A DNA stretch of 64,000 bases from Glycine soja (Eukaryota > Streptophyta > Magnoliopsida > Fabales > Fabaceae), in contig NC_041012.1 of the NCBI RefSeq assembly GCF_004193775.1, forward strand, positions 11,925,223-11,989,222, given 5' to 3'. Below are positions 11,104 through 22,848 of the stretch, in pieces. Both the position numbers and the translations under genes were made by a program. Below the pieces are notes generated by a model. It was not told the DNA's origin. It saw only the letters and a program-made list of their open reading frames with translations, and did no database searches. Position 1 is the stretch's first letter. Each line of letters opens with the position of its first letter.

Positions 11104-12307
11104 TAAAATAATCAAATGCATTCTTTTTTAAAATTTGATATTTGAATAAAACAATTTTTTTAATAAAATATTTATTTTTTAATAAGAAAAAGTGACACTC
11201 GTGTTGGTTGTCCAATTGAGAGATCCAATGAGACGCTATGATGCAGTTGGAGGACCTATGATGGTGCTGATTCATGCAACAAGTGCTTACACAAAAGGGA
11301 AGGAGGAGGAGAAAAGGTTCAAGGTAACAAGCATGCATGTGGGGGGTTTCAAGTTATTAAAGGGTCCAAGACAACCACTACTCTGTTACAATCACATTAA
11401 ATTCTGTTATGCATGGTGATATAATCATATTCATATCCACATGATTGTCTAAATCATCCTCCACAAATTCAAATATTGCAATTTAATAGCCACAACTTCG
11501 TTAACTCACTAAAATTATTCTTTTAATGGTTAGTGCAGAATTTTTCTCACAACGGAGAAGAAACAATAGCAAATCACAAGTATATCCAACAACAACAAAA
11601 AATCAAATGACTAGATTTTATATCAGTGTGATCATATTCCTACGTAAGCACAACTAAACAAACTACATAAGGGCCATCTTCCTCGGTCTCGTATTAAAAG
11701 CTTCCATTTCTGTGTATCCATAGCTAGCAAAAAGTATTTTCAATGTGATACAATAGTGCGTTCACTGTATATCTATATTGAGACCAAATAGAAGAATAAC
11801 AATCACGAAGATTCTAATAGGAACCAGCTAAATGAAAAGTATATAGACAAAAAGGCATTCTCCTTCAAGCTAATCGGCATCAGATCTTTAGCTACAAATC
11901 TAAGAATTATCATCTAAACGGGATGCTCTTTTAAAATGTTGAGAAGTTATGAATTTTGACAACTTTCGAAACACTGTAATGTGCACATCATTAATTCACC
12001 AGAAACATTATTTTATTTTAATATACTTTTCAATAAACATTACTATTATTGTGTGAATTTACCTTTGCTCACATCATTAATTAATAAAAGTTGCATAAAA
12101 ATTTATCAGCAACAACAACAATAATAATTTATCAGCAGCTAAACAAACTTAATTATCCACAATTTGGCTCAACAACAATTTTAGTTGAAAGTCAAGACAA
12201 TGAAACCTAAAATTAAAATCCTAAAACCCTACAAGTACCACTGCCACCTCATACGCAATGCAAAAGCACAAGAAGAAGCTGAATAAAATGTTTGTTTGAA
12301 TGTGCAT

Positions 12308-12498
12308 ATTACCTAGACGGAGTCGGCACTGACGATTTTGTCATTGAGGCGCTTTGCGAGTTCCAATGCGAGGCGACTCTTGCCAAAATCAGTAGGTCCA
12401 GAAATCAAAATTACCTTCTTTTTCTTCTTCGTTTCAGACACAGTCACTAGAAACCGCTGCCGACAGGTAAACAAGTGTGGAGGGAGAAACTGTTGCAA
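12308..12498 (-). pseudogene. tRNA dimethylallyltransferase (IPT/MiaA family) exon fragment
   Basis: MiaA-family enzymes transfer a dimethylallyl group to A37 of tRNAs reading U-starting codons. The minus-strand frame carries the N-terminal P-loop region: KKKKVILISGPT, FGKSRLALELAKRL, then IVSADSV. The family P-loop is GPTGAGKS; here two residues are changed, giving GPTDFGKS. The frame then meets TAG directly before GTAATATG, a splice-donor-like site, so the original may have had CAG (Gln) there, the residue expected after SADSV. Only this first-exon piece is present. It is either captured cargo or relic DNA, and no functional product is expected. The resemblance is closest to the plant tRNA-IPT type rather than the adenylate-IPT type, by the family features I recall. 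Confidence 0.7.
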
Positions 12499-12740
12499 GA
12501 GAGAGAGAAGAGTGAGAAACTATTGCAAGAATGAAGGAGCGAGAGAAAACCTGTCATATCCTAACACAATCACCTTCTTTTTCTTCTTCATTTCCGACGC
12601 AGTCACCAGAAACCGCCGCCGACAGCTAAACAAGTGCGAAGGTTCTCGGAATAGTGCGGGAGGAGAAACTGTTGCAAGAGAGAGGAAATAGTGAGAGAAT
12701 GAAGGAGCGAGAGAGAACTTGTTGTATCCTAAGTTCACAA
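12412..12740 (-). repeat. Partial tandem duplication of the IPT fragment leader
   Basis: The first ~165 bp of the fragment (leader, HLFTCRQRFLVT and KKKKKVI coding) occurs twice, at about 12412-12575 and 12576-12740. The upstream copy reads HLFSCRRRFLVT and loses the frame after KKKKKVIV. Shared GAAGGAGCGAGAGA and GAAACTGTTGCAAGAGAGAG motifs mark the repeat. Confidence 0.65.
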
Positions 12741-12930
12741 AAGAATTTCAAATTCTTTTGAAAGAATTTAAAATCCTAATATTTAAGTTAATTAAAATAC
12801 CTGAATAAAATACTAAAATTTCAATTTCTTTTCAAATTTTTATCCAAACACCTTATTTAACTGAAAAATAATTAAAATCCTTAAAAAAAATTGAATTACC
12901 CTATTAAATTTCTCCATCCAATCAGACTGT

Positions 12931-13640
12931 AACTTCAAGTTTTACTAGATCAATTTTTAATGTGTTACAGTTTTATAATTGGGTGCATATAAATCTCATA
13001 TGATAGTCTGTATTTTGTGCAATAATTTATCTTGGTTGGCCAATTACAAATTACTGAATTCTCTTAGCACAGTTTCGATGATAAATTCATTATAGGCTTA
13101 TTTATAGCTTTCCTTTGAATCCATTCAATTTTATTCAACTTTTTTGCTGAGTACCTTATTGACTTCAATAATGTGAGATGAATATCCTTTCTTTTCTACT
13201 TTTAGGATCATAACTTATTAAGATGTCATTTTAGTTACCCTAAAAGCTTTGGTTGACTCATAAGTCCTAAGTATGGGTTCTCTCGTGTTAATTACCTTAT
13301 GTGATATGAGATTACCTTTTGAATCATAACATGTCTTGCTGCTTTTAATCAGCCTTGATCATTGTAGAAGAAGTGAACAAATCTTTAGAGATTGAAAATT
13401 GGAGTAACTAACTACATCAAGGATGAAGCCAAACATTATCATTGAAGATTGATAATTATTTGATGTGTTATTTAAAAATTTAATAAACTATCTATTTGTA
13501 TTATATTATTTGTACTTGGACTTGTTTGGATTTAGACTTTACACTTCACCTAATCTAGACTTGAGTATTTTATAGTTGATATTACCTATATGTATTGTAT
13601 TTATGTGCATTTAAAATGGTTTGTTTAAACAATTCACAAT
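12931..13640. other. Non-coding DNA
   Basis: No recognised gene or repeat apart from a short GT run near 13648-13664. Confidence 0.5.
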
Positions 13641-13754
13641 TTTTAAGTTGTGTGTGTGTGTGAATGTGAGCTGGCCTACAAAACCCGCAAGCTATACACT
13701 TTCAAAAAAACAAGCCCGTTTAAAATGCAAGCTTTGTGGGTTGTAGGTTTTGCG

Positions 13755-13929
13755 GAGTAGGACAAGGTGGGGTGGATATTATACTACCCATACCAACACT
13801 CATCCTCGCAAAAAATTACATATAAATACTCGTCTCCATCTCCAGTGTTAATAAACGGATAATTATCTTCTCCACATGCAGATAATTTTGAGAATACTCG
13901 TACAATTCGGGTTCATTTTGTCATCCCTA
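13755..13929 (-). mobile_element. hAT-like transposon end (right)
   Basis: Ends TTTTGTCATCCCTA, the inverse of the TAGGGATGACAA terminus at 9416, with inward motifs ACGAGTATTCTC and GATAATTATCCG. No 8-bp target duplication is shared with the left end. Confidence 0.4.
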
Positions 13930-14575
13930 TTTGAAATATCATAAGATTTCCTTGCTCCTAAAATTGATTATTTACAAATCAGTGTTTCTTGCGGCCGGCA
14001 ATTTAATTCTCCACCATTGACTTGCAATCAACTTCAAAAACCAAATTTTTGATAGCCGATTTAAATCCAAAAGAAGACCTTGAAATAAGCCCTATGCCTC
14101 TTCTTCTTTCGGGTCTGGTAGCCCATGATTCCATTGAAATATATACAAGTAGAAATAAAAATAAAAATTAATTAGAGTATATTGTTATTCAATCATATAT
14201 TAATTATCATATATGATAAATATTTTATTGATTTTAATCTTTTACAATAACTATATACTTAATTTCAAAGTTATATTTATTATAATTTTCTATTAGTTAA
14301 CAATATTAAAATATCTCTTTTAAAAAAACTATATAAAAACTTTATAATAATATAGATCAAAGTTAATTAACTCAAAAATATTCTATCGCATAATCGTGTG
14401 ACCAAAGACGCACATATAGTAAAGAAAAAATTTACTTTAATTTGACAATAAATATTTTTCCATTAGAGAAAAGGTCTGTTGTGTTGTGTCATTTAAATTT
14501 AATAAATTCTAAAGGAATTTAATTAGCCCAATTAAATAATAATGTGGATGAATTATTATAAATTTTTGTTAATTA
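13930..14575. other. Non-coding DNA
   Basis: AT-rich; no coding signal or recognised repeat. Confidence 0.55.
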
Positions 14576-14639
14576 TTTTTTTAAAATAATAAGATTACTT
14601 CATTTCATTCATAATCTAAGAATAAATACATGTTGGAAT

Positions 14640-15329
14640 TTGCTCAAAAGTTTGGATGTTAGCATGGTATCTTGCTGCCCTCGCTAGAGTGTGGGCCATA
14701 AGATTTGGCTTACCTCCAGTTAAAATTCTCCAAATAGTTTGTAAGGTAAGGAAGGAAGGCTTTACAATTATTTAAGATACAGTGATAAACAAGAGAGCCT
14801 CTAGGGTTTTTAATGATCATGGCTTCAACTACTGATTTGTAGTTCATTTCAAACTCAATGTTTTCTATATTCATCTATGTCGTCCATTTAAGTGCTTGAT
14901 ACAATCCCCTAGCTTCCACTTCCTTGATTGGGTTCTGGAAGTCCATCGAAAAACATTATTCTTGCTTTGTAGAATTCTCCTTTCTCCTTTCAAATGCAGA
15001 TGCCTACACCAAACGTGTTGCTATCGTTGAAGATTGAGGCGTCAATGTTACTTAAGAAAGCCTCGTTGCCATTTCGATCTGCCATTTACAGATTGAGGTG
15101 TTGCTGAATGGATTAGTTAGGAATGTGTCTACGAGAAAATTTCCAGTCAATGTAATACTGCATAGCAATATTCACCGAGATGTGCGACTCCACTTGTTTA
15201 TCCTCCCATGTTTTCTCATTTCTTCTGTTCCATATACACCATATAGCACCACTGGAATTTGGTTTCAGTTTCAGAAGGCAGATTTTCATGAAGTTTAAAC
15301 CCTAGACTTACTATATCTTCAGTTTGAAG
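14640..15329 (-). pseudogene. LINE-2 RNase H segment
   Basis: Reading the minus strand from about 15290: AIWSIWNRRNEKTW, then NIDASIF (the first catalytic Asp of RNase H), GVGICI, a GLPEP turn, and after frameshifts AHTLAR-like sequence and the tail with SKFQHVF. This is the RVT_3-type RNase H found at the C-terminus of many plant LINE ORF2 proteins. Several stops interrupt it. The segment continues from the zf-RVT part at 21703-21780 after removal of the solo LTR. Confidence 0.7.
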
Positions 15330-15779
15330 TGTAACACCCTATCTTTTTGTAAAATAACTTTAAAAAAATTTATTTAAAAATAAATAGAGTTTTAGAAAAA
15401 TAATGAGATTTTTATAATTAAATAAATAAGGAGAAATAATTTTATTAATTAAAATAATAGTTTAAGGTAAATAAAATAAATATATGTCCTTAGAAAAAAA
15501 ATGTTTTATTTATTCATTTGATAGACATTGCTAAAAAAATCGTTTTCTATGACGGTCGAAAACAACATACAAAGACGGTCGTCGATCATCGTAGAAACTA
15601 ACGTTGTTGAAAACAGCAACCTTTCAACGACGGGTAAGAACACACCGTCTTAGAAAACAACAAGCTTTCTAAGACAGTGCTTATGTAGGCACCATCCTTG
15701 AAAGCAAGTTTTCTAAGACGGTGGCTATGTAAGCACCGTCTTAGAAAGCAAGCTTTCAAGGACGATGCCTACATCTAGC

Positions 15780-16462
15780 CAAACCTTTCTGCTTCTTAGA
15801 CCACCAGGACACAAGATTAGGTCCTAGAAAAATCACTACTCTTGATTGTTGATCTCCTATCATTTGGGTCTGAAGCCCAATCAGCATCACAGTATGCTTG
15901 AACAGAGAAGTTTGAAGAGGTAGAAGGTTGTAATCTTAATCCAAGATTGATAGCACCATTCAAATATCTGACAATTCTCTTCATAGTTGTTCAATGCTCT
16001 TCTGAAGGATTTGACATAAACTAGAACACTTTATTTACAGAAAACTAATTTCTGATCTTGTTATGGTGGCATACTAAAGTGCCCCAACAACTAATCTATA
16101 AAGGGTAGGGTCAGAGAATCTTTTTGAGCTTGATTTAGAGAGTTTACAAGCTCCAACCATAGGAGAAGCAATAGGATTTGCTTCATCCATTTTTGTCTTT
16201 GCTAGAAGATCCCTAACACACATATACTTAGATGGAGTAAGTATATGTGAGCCATCAACTTGATTAGCTGCTTCAATTCCCAAAAAATAATCAAGATCTC
16301 CACGATCTTTTAAGGAAAATAGGTTGTTAAGATGAGAAACTAGTTTCTAAATCAGTTTAGAGTCATTTCCAGTGACTATGATATCCTCTACATATATTAG
16401 ACTATACATTATAGATTCTGACTTCGAGTACACAAAAAGAGAGGGATCACATCTACTAGGAA
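15780..16462 (-). pseudogene. Ty1/copia pol fragment A (RT to RNase H)
   Basis: Minus strand from 16462: an RT palm with YVEDIIVTGND (YVDD in active copia), then DYFLGIE, a block ending KLSKSSSKRFSDPTLYR, WTTMKRIVRYL and YCDADWASDPNDRRST, and finally a shifted frame with SWWSKKQ. These are standard copia RT C-terminus and RNase H landmarks. Stops, frameshifts and the Asp-to-Glu change in the catalytic box mean it is inactive. Confidence 0.8.
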
Positions 16463-16731
16463 TGAATTGAAACTACAAAATAGAAGGAGAGAGAAATATA
16501 GACTAAGGGAAAGAAAGAGAATTGCATAAATTTTGTGGAACTATGAGATTTAATTTCATTCCCAAACAGTTTCAGTTACATTATAGTTTTTATAGAGACC
16601 TATGAGAGTTGTAGAGCAAGTTTGTACAACATGCAGAGCAAGCTTCTAACAATTAGCTGCCAGCTGTCACTTGACAGCTGGAATACTAACTTCCACACTC
16701 TAATCTCACATAACCGAGTACAATACTCACA
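16463..16731 (-). repeat. LTR of copia fragment B
   Basis: A 269-bp LTR with TG/CA ends, lying between copia fragment A and a purine-rich tract (16732-16740, GGGGG on the minus strand). On the minus strand it carries a TATA-like TCTATAAAAAC and then C/T-rich sequence. It interrupts fragment A at the RT region. Confidence 0.6.
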
Positions 16732-17210
16732 TACCCCCGACAAACTTAAGATGTGTGAGCTTCAGGGAGCTCAAACACCTTGAGTTTGTTCCTAATAAAC
16801 TGAAATCTGGTAGAAGAGAGGGGCTTTGTGAGAAGATCTGCCCACTGACCCTGAGCTGGTATGTGACCCACAGAGTTTGTTGCTTAGAACATTTTCCCTT
16901 ACAAAGAAGAGATTGATCTCCAAATTTTTTATTTTTCCCTATGAACAATAGGTTTATGTGCTCGTGCCATAGCGCTTTGATTATCACAGAGAATGAGAGG
17001 CTTGGAAGTAGGAACACCAAGTTCTTGAAGTAAGGTTTGAAGCCACAGGATGCCAGCTGAAGTTTGAGCCAAGCTCCTGTACTCTACTTTTGTGCTAGTG
17101 TGGGCTACCACTTGTTGTTTTTTAGACCACCAGGAGATCAGATTTACACCCACGAAAATAGTTGCACCTGATGTGGATCTTCCTTACTTCTTCCATCCCC
17201 ATTGTGTATT
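16732..17210 (-). pseudogene. Ty1/copia pol fragment B (RNase H C-terminus)
   Basis: Minus-strand frame GRSTSGATIFVGVNLISWW, KVEYRSLAQ, ILWLQTLLQELGVP, LCDNQSA, then after a stop ADLLTKPLSSTRF and KLKVFELPEAH. This is the end of copia pol next to its 3' LTR. It also contains SWWSKKQ, which fragment A has as well, so A and B come from two different elements. Confidence 0.75.
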
Positions 17211-19574
17211 TTTGTTTCATATTTTTATTTTTATTTTTATTTTTTGACAGCAACTAGTTTTTATTTTGTATATAAAAAAACAAAAAAAATGTTTTAGTTA
17301 AAGATAAAATAGGGAGTAAAAATAATAATACCTAAGAAACTTTGGGATTTTACAATAAAGTGGACTTGGACATAAGCTCATACCCAAATGTGACTGTAAC
17401 TAACATTTATCTTCTCATTCTCCAACTTTTTTCTTGCAAAAAAATAATCTTGATGAAAATAAGTCCTAAAAGTTTAATACAATGGAAACTTGTTTAGATG
17501 TATTAATTTTTTTATATATAAAAAAATTAAGATAATGAAAACATATTTCGATTATGTTCTTTTGTGTACACAAAATAAAATGGTTTCTATCAATTTTTGC
17601 TTCTAATGTCACATCTCATGCTTGTAGACACAACTCAAGAACTTGTACGGAAATACACAAGTTTTGGATGTTGGGACACTCACTAAATTCAAATTTTAAC
17701 TAAATAGATTTCTTATGATATTAAAATGAAAATACTAACCAAAAGGTCCCAAGGAGAACAAACAGCTATAGCTCTAGCTACAAGAAATATTCTGACCATC
17801 CTGACCAACATATTTTATCTGTAAGCAAGCTTTCCAAATCAACCAGTGCAACCATGAAACTAAGCTCATAACATATGAGAATAAGTTAAGAATTGTACAA
17901 TACCAAGTTTTGCTGTAGTTTGAAAAGCACCAAACTATGTACCAATGGCTCACAATATAAGTATTATAAAAAATCCCCTGCATTGACACAAGAGTTGCAA
18001 TTTATCAATAAATATAGCTAGGGAACTAGCATGATGTTTTCCTTCTTTTTTCTGTTTATCTTTTCCCCAAATATTTTTTTACAGTGGTTCTCTAGATTAG
18101 TATGTATTACACCTTAGAAATTGGTATATGTTGGGATTATTTAAAGTTATTACAAAGAATAGTTTGAAATTGTTGGAGCTAATAGAGAAATGGACTAAAG
18201 CAATGAGTCAACAAATTTACATGAATCACAACAAGTTTGAATATCCAATCTAACTAAAATTAATAAAGCACATACATGAATAGGGATGAGAGATTAATAT
18301 GAGAATATCTACCACTGAGAACAGTTTTTGATCAAAGATTATGCTAAACCAACAAGGAGAAAGCATATTTAAGAGGAAAATAGAAGTCAATAGGGTGAAA
18401 CATTTATATCCATGAATGTAAAAAGTTTTTATCAACTCTACTCTCTGTTATGTTATACACAGTGAATCTACTTTTATGCCAAAGCATACATCATGGGATA
18501 ATTGACAACATGGAAAAAAATAGCCTTCAGTTGTAACATTCCTTCAATTGGTTTCAATGTTGGCCCACATTATAGCAAGAACAATAACACCAGGTTTTGG
18601 GAGTTCTTATGATATGTTTTGTTTCTATCAAACCACGGAGGTAACCATGTTCTGTTACTAAACAAGACAACAACCAATTCTAGTGGATCTCATATATGAG
18701 GTTGACAAGTTTTGTAGCTCAGAAACCATAGAGGTAACCACGTTCTATTACTAAAAAATTAAATTTCAGTCTATGGTCTTCAACCAGTAAGTTAGTAACT
18801 AAAATACTTCAATGAATCATTCAGTAATTATCATACATAGTTGAAATACCATGAAATACAACGTAAATATGATTTTGGTCTACATTCAAAAAACCCCATT
18901 CAAATGGTGTATTTAGCCCGTAGAAATTCATAACCCATTCAACCTCGTAAGAAATGCAACTTGTATGCGATAAAAAAGGCTCAAAACTAACCTTAGAGGT
19001 GACGATGATAGACAAAAATGTCTTACCTAGACGTCGAGCAGTTTATGAGCTAGGGGGAGGTGATGGAGTGATAATGGAGGATAAAAATGTTTGACCTGGG
19101 CGCGTAGGGGAGTGATGGATGTGTTCTTCAGTTGGGGGGAAAGATTAGCAACTCTGTGAGGTAGGACACAACACAGTTCATGCACGAGGGATTAAAAATG
19201 TGCTTTGCATTCAACGACAGTGGTATTCATCAACATCGTTGATTTCCCATTATCAAGCATACAAAGATGGGTTGCAATTGACCGTCATCGTTTTGTAATT
19301 GATAATTACAAAATTGCCACCACCAACTTTTCTAAGACGGTGTAGCACGACCGATGTCGAAGTTGCATTGTAAAAGGGTGTTTTTTTACTAGTGAGGGAG
19401 TAAAATAGAGTTTCTTTTTATAAAATCATAAAATAAAGAAAAAAATAGTAAATAATAGGCCCTGAGTACTCTAGATATAAATAGAGACATATTAAGTCCA
19501 TTTTCAAACTTGACAATATGTCTCTACGCTTTCTTTTTTCTCAATTTTGTTTTTCCTTCTTCCTCTCCCAAAAT

Positions 19575-19930
19575 TCTCTCTTTTTCTTGCATACATTCAA
19601 ACTTGTCTTAGTAAAATGACGATCTCATACCCATTAACCGTTGGATCATCGTGAAATTTGAACACCAGGTTTAGAACTTATTTTCTCACATAATCACCAT
19701 TGGTATTTTTAAAATAATGTCTATGGTGAGGGGAATGTCCCTCGCACGTAGCTCCTTGTTTTTCCCGCATACACCCAAATCTATCCCAGTAAAACTACGA
19801 TCCTGAACTCTTTAACCATTAGATCATTGTGAAATTCGGACACCATATTTGGAATGCATTTTATCATATCCCCACCATTGATATTTGCGAAATAATGTTT
19901 GTGGTGAGAGAAATACCCCTCGCACGATGA
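19575..19930. repeat. Direct duplication (~178 bp) inside the solo LTR
   Basis: Two diverged copies, about 19575-19752 and 19753-19930, share TTGGATCATCGTGAAATTYG, CACCATTGRTATTT, ATAATGTYTRTGGTGAG and CCTCGCACG. Confidence 0.65.
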
Positions 19931-21702
19931 CAGTGGAATGGAGTTTCAATCCCTTCTCCTTCTCTCTAACGCTTGGAAACTTTAGCAAAGAAACTAGAGG
20001 AAAATATTGAGAAAACTCTGGGAACCACTAGAGATGCTGCTATCACTACAGGACTACACATGTGAGCTTGCTTAGAGGTAAGGGATGAGTGTATCGCCAT
20101 TGGGGTTAGAATAAACACATGTAGGGATCCTTGAGGATCAAATTGAGGTTTATTTTGAAATGTATATTGTATTGTAATTCTTCTTGTATGATTATGTGAC
20201 ATTGTTTGAGGGGTTTTACTCCCCATATTGTGAGAAACATTTTTGTATAATTTATTTATGTTTTGGATAAGATTTACTAGTTTAGCGTGACAAATTGTTA
20301 TATTGATATCATGAAATTGTGATTGAAATTGTGTATAAGTGATAAAATGAATGTGATAAATTGTGAGATAACATATTTCTTTGAGATTATAACATTGTTA
20401 TTGAGATTAAGTATAAGTGCAAAATTGAACATGTGTTAATTTACAAGATACACGTAAACATGTGATGGTGGATTATGACATTGTGAGATATTAAATTTTG
20501 AACATGAGATATGGTTGTAAATAAGTGTGTGGTTAATACTTGATGTGACAATTACTTGTGTTGTGAGTTGTGAATTATACAATAATCTAACTAGTGTTTA
20601 CCTTGAGAAAAATGTTTATGCGCAAGGTGTTGAAACGAAAGTAATGCATGAGGTGTTAAAAGAAAAGTATAGGGTTCCAAGTTAGGAACCTGGGATATTA
20701 AATTGTAGCGCAATGTATTAAATGTTTTTGAAAACAAGTGTGAGGTCATGGGTATTGTATAATTCATGTGCAATGTCTGCATGCAAAAGTTGTTTCAGGG
20801 GTTGGACCTGAATCAAGAAGGTGAGACCATAACGAATTCTTCATAGTCTACGCCTTGGGGGTAAATACACTCGATTTGAGTACTCCTTTAAGCCTATATT
20901 GATCCCATATGATTGGAGCATTCTAAAAAAATAGAGTGACCCTAATTGGTTACCTTATGATTTTACTTAGTGAGAGTGACCTACATACCCATTGTGTGGC
21001 GTGTCTTGTTATATACTCCTAAGCGTCCTAGTGTTGTTTTTCACTAACATGGTACCACATTGCATATAGGCTTGAGTCTTAGTATAATTGTTGCATAACA
21101 TCTGTGAATTGTTAGGTCTTGACTCAAGTGTGTGATTCATATGTAACGTGATTGGTGATTGAAAAATGAATTTTAAATGATAAAATGGTGAAGTAACATG
21201 GATTGTATTAAGTTGAGTTATGTTATAAATACTTCTATAATTTATATTGATTATATCTTTGTTTATCTATTTTATTTAAAAATATGATAACTCACTCCCT
21301 GTGTGTTGCTTGTGTTTGAATCCTATGATGATCTCGAACCTTGTGTTCATGGGAGCAGATGACTAGGTGAATGACTTTAAAGAATCTCATGCTAGAGGAT
21401 GTTGGGACACAATGCTCTGATAGGATGTGACATTGGGGCATGAATTTTTAGTTCAATTTCATGATGTTATTTTACTTTATTTTATTCTACTATTTAACAA
21501 AATTTCCTTTGTAAAATATGACGGCCTTGTTCTAAGCTGAATGTTTTTAATAAGTTTTATTTGGTAAGAGTAAAGCAAAATGTGACCCTTTTACCCACAT
21601 GAGCTCTTTATGTTAATTGAATCAAATCATTTTAGTTAATTTCACATTTTTATATGTTTTTCTTATTTATATGTATGTCGGGGTAAAGGGTGTCACATGA
21701 AG

Positions 21703-22848
21703 GACTTGATCAGAGATGATGTTACATAGGTTTGATGAGCACCAAACTTGTATAACATGTTCACATCCAAATAGCACATGCCAAGAGTTTTCAAAATTGG
21801 TATTGCGGTATTTGCATAAGGTTGAACAAGCAACACCCTGAGATTGAAGTCAAACTCTTATGGGGAGGCTACGTCTGAGAAGTCTTTAGAGGAAGCAACT
21901 AATCTTAGGTGGGACAGTGAGGTTCCAAACAAGGTTTCCAATTCTCAGGTACTCTAAGATCATCTCAAGGAGCTATGACTTCCATGAGGTGATGATAAGC
22001 AGACCTTATAGTGTAGTTTCCATCACGACTGTGCCTCCAAATTATTCCATCCTAAAAATTTACATTCAACAAGGGCATGGATGTAATAACCTAAGCATCT
22101 TGTTGGTTGAAGATTTGGTGAACGATGTTCAGCCTCCATGAAGATTGTGCATGATTAATTAGGGACCCAACTGTTAATTGTTCAAGGCCACGTGGAGTTT
22201 GTGTTGTGACATAAGGGTACGAGTGGTGCCTTAACCAAGGTTGTGACCATATATTAATATGTTCACCATTTCTAAGCCTTCATTTGACGCCTTCCTTGAG
22301 AAAAACCTGTGAAGTGTGGATGCTAAGCCAGACATAACTTGGACTATGCCCTAATTAAGCTTCCAAGAATCCACCTTGTGGAAAGTATTTAGCTTCGAAA
22401 ATTTTTGTAACCATAACATCATGATCAGTGGACAATTTCCACCTAACTTCCCTAGCATTGCAAGGTTGAAACCATGGAGGTCTCAAAAACCCATTCCACC
22501 ATATTCCTTCTTCATTGTCATTTTGTCCCGACTCATTCAGTTGATCCCTCTTGAGTCTGCCATTTTAGAACCCCACCAAAAGTTGTTCATCATTTTTTGA
22601 ATATAGTTTTCCAAAGTTGATGGCAAGAGAAAAATGCTCATACAATATGATGGAATAGCTTGGTATTATGAGGATTTCCTTGCCAGTTTTTGACAAATGC
22701 TTACTTGACTAGTGTTTGATGTGTTTCCAGATCTTGTCTTTTATAAAATTGAAGGCTATTTTTTGTTTCTTCCAATGAGTGAGGGAAGACCCAAATACTT
22801 TCCTTTCCCTAGTTGTTTTGTGACTCCCAGTAAGGATGATAGCCTTTG
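21703..22848 (-). pseudogene. LINE-2 post-RT and zf-RVT segment
   Basis: Minus strand from 22848: GKGKYLGLPSLIGRNKK, INSW-like and LSKA-like thumb sequence, then, after frame changes, the landmark GNGEHINIWSQPWLRHH, a block with IWRHSRDGNYTIRSAYHHLM, and TLCKYRNTNFENSWHVLFGC with the start of a zf-RVT zinc-binding region. The solo LTR interrupts the latter at 21697. Multiple stops. Confidence 0.75.

Larger units (their letters stand above)
10941..12930. mobile_element. Possible transposon carrying a tRNA isopentenyltransferase fragment
   Basis: The outer parts are loosely inverted. The left flank (10941-11110) repeats GTGTTTGGAT and AAATTTCTTCATTTT. The right flank (12725-12930), read on the other strand, has GGTGTTTGGATAAAAATTTG and related AT-rich motifs. 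Plant elements beginning near a GTGTTTGG motif are common. Exact ends and a target duplication were not found, so the border is approximate and class is unassigned. Between 11130 and 12300 I see no gene. Confidence 0.35.
15536..19394. mobile_element. Non-autonomous CACTA element
   Basis: The right end is TTTTTTTACTAGTG, which inverted gives CACTAGTAAAAAAA; the left end CATTGCTAAAAAAA is a diverged version. Flanking 3-mers are AGA and AGG, near the 3-bp duplication CACTA elements make. Subterminal repeats TTTCTAAGACGGTG and its complement occur at least four times at 15645-15745 and again at 19331. No transposase is readable. The interior holds copia fragments (15780-17210) and, from 17211 to 19290, AT-rich DNA without a gene. 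Confidence 0.7.
15330..21697 (+). mobile_element. Solo LTR of about 2.5 kb, interrupted by a CACTA element
   Basis: Begins TGTAACACCC at 15330 and ends GGGTGTCACA at 21697, with TG/CA termini and inverted ends. It is flanked by a perfect 5-bp repeat TGAAG (15325-15329 and 21698-21702). Leaving out the CACTA insertion (15536-19394) the LTR is about 2.5 kb. No internal retroelement region is present, so this is a solo LTR left by recombination. Orientation is arbitrary. Length fits a long-LTR Ty3/gypsy family, but the family is not proven. Frames such as 19966-20226 inside it have no recognisable product. Confidence 0.75.

Noticed and set aside
9416..13929. A single 4.5-kb hAT element bounded by TAGGGATGACAA ends
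   Set aside because: The ends are inverted partners, but the outside 8-mers (GCCTCTTT and TTTGAAAT) do not match, so I list two separate ends.
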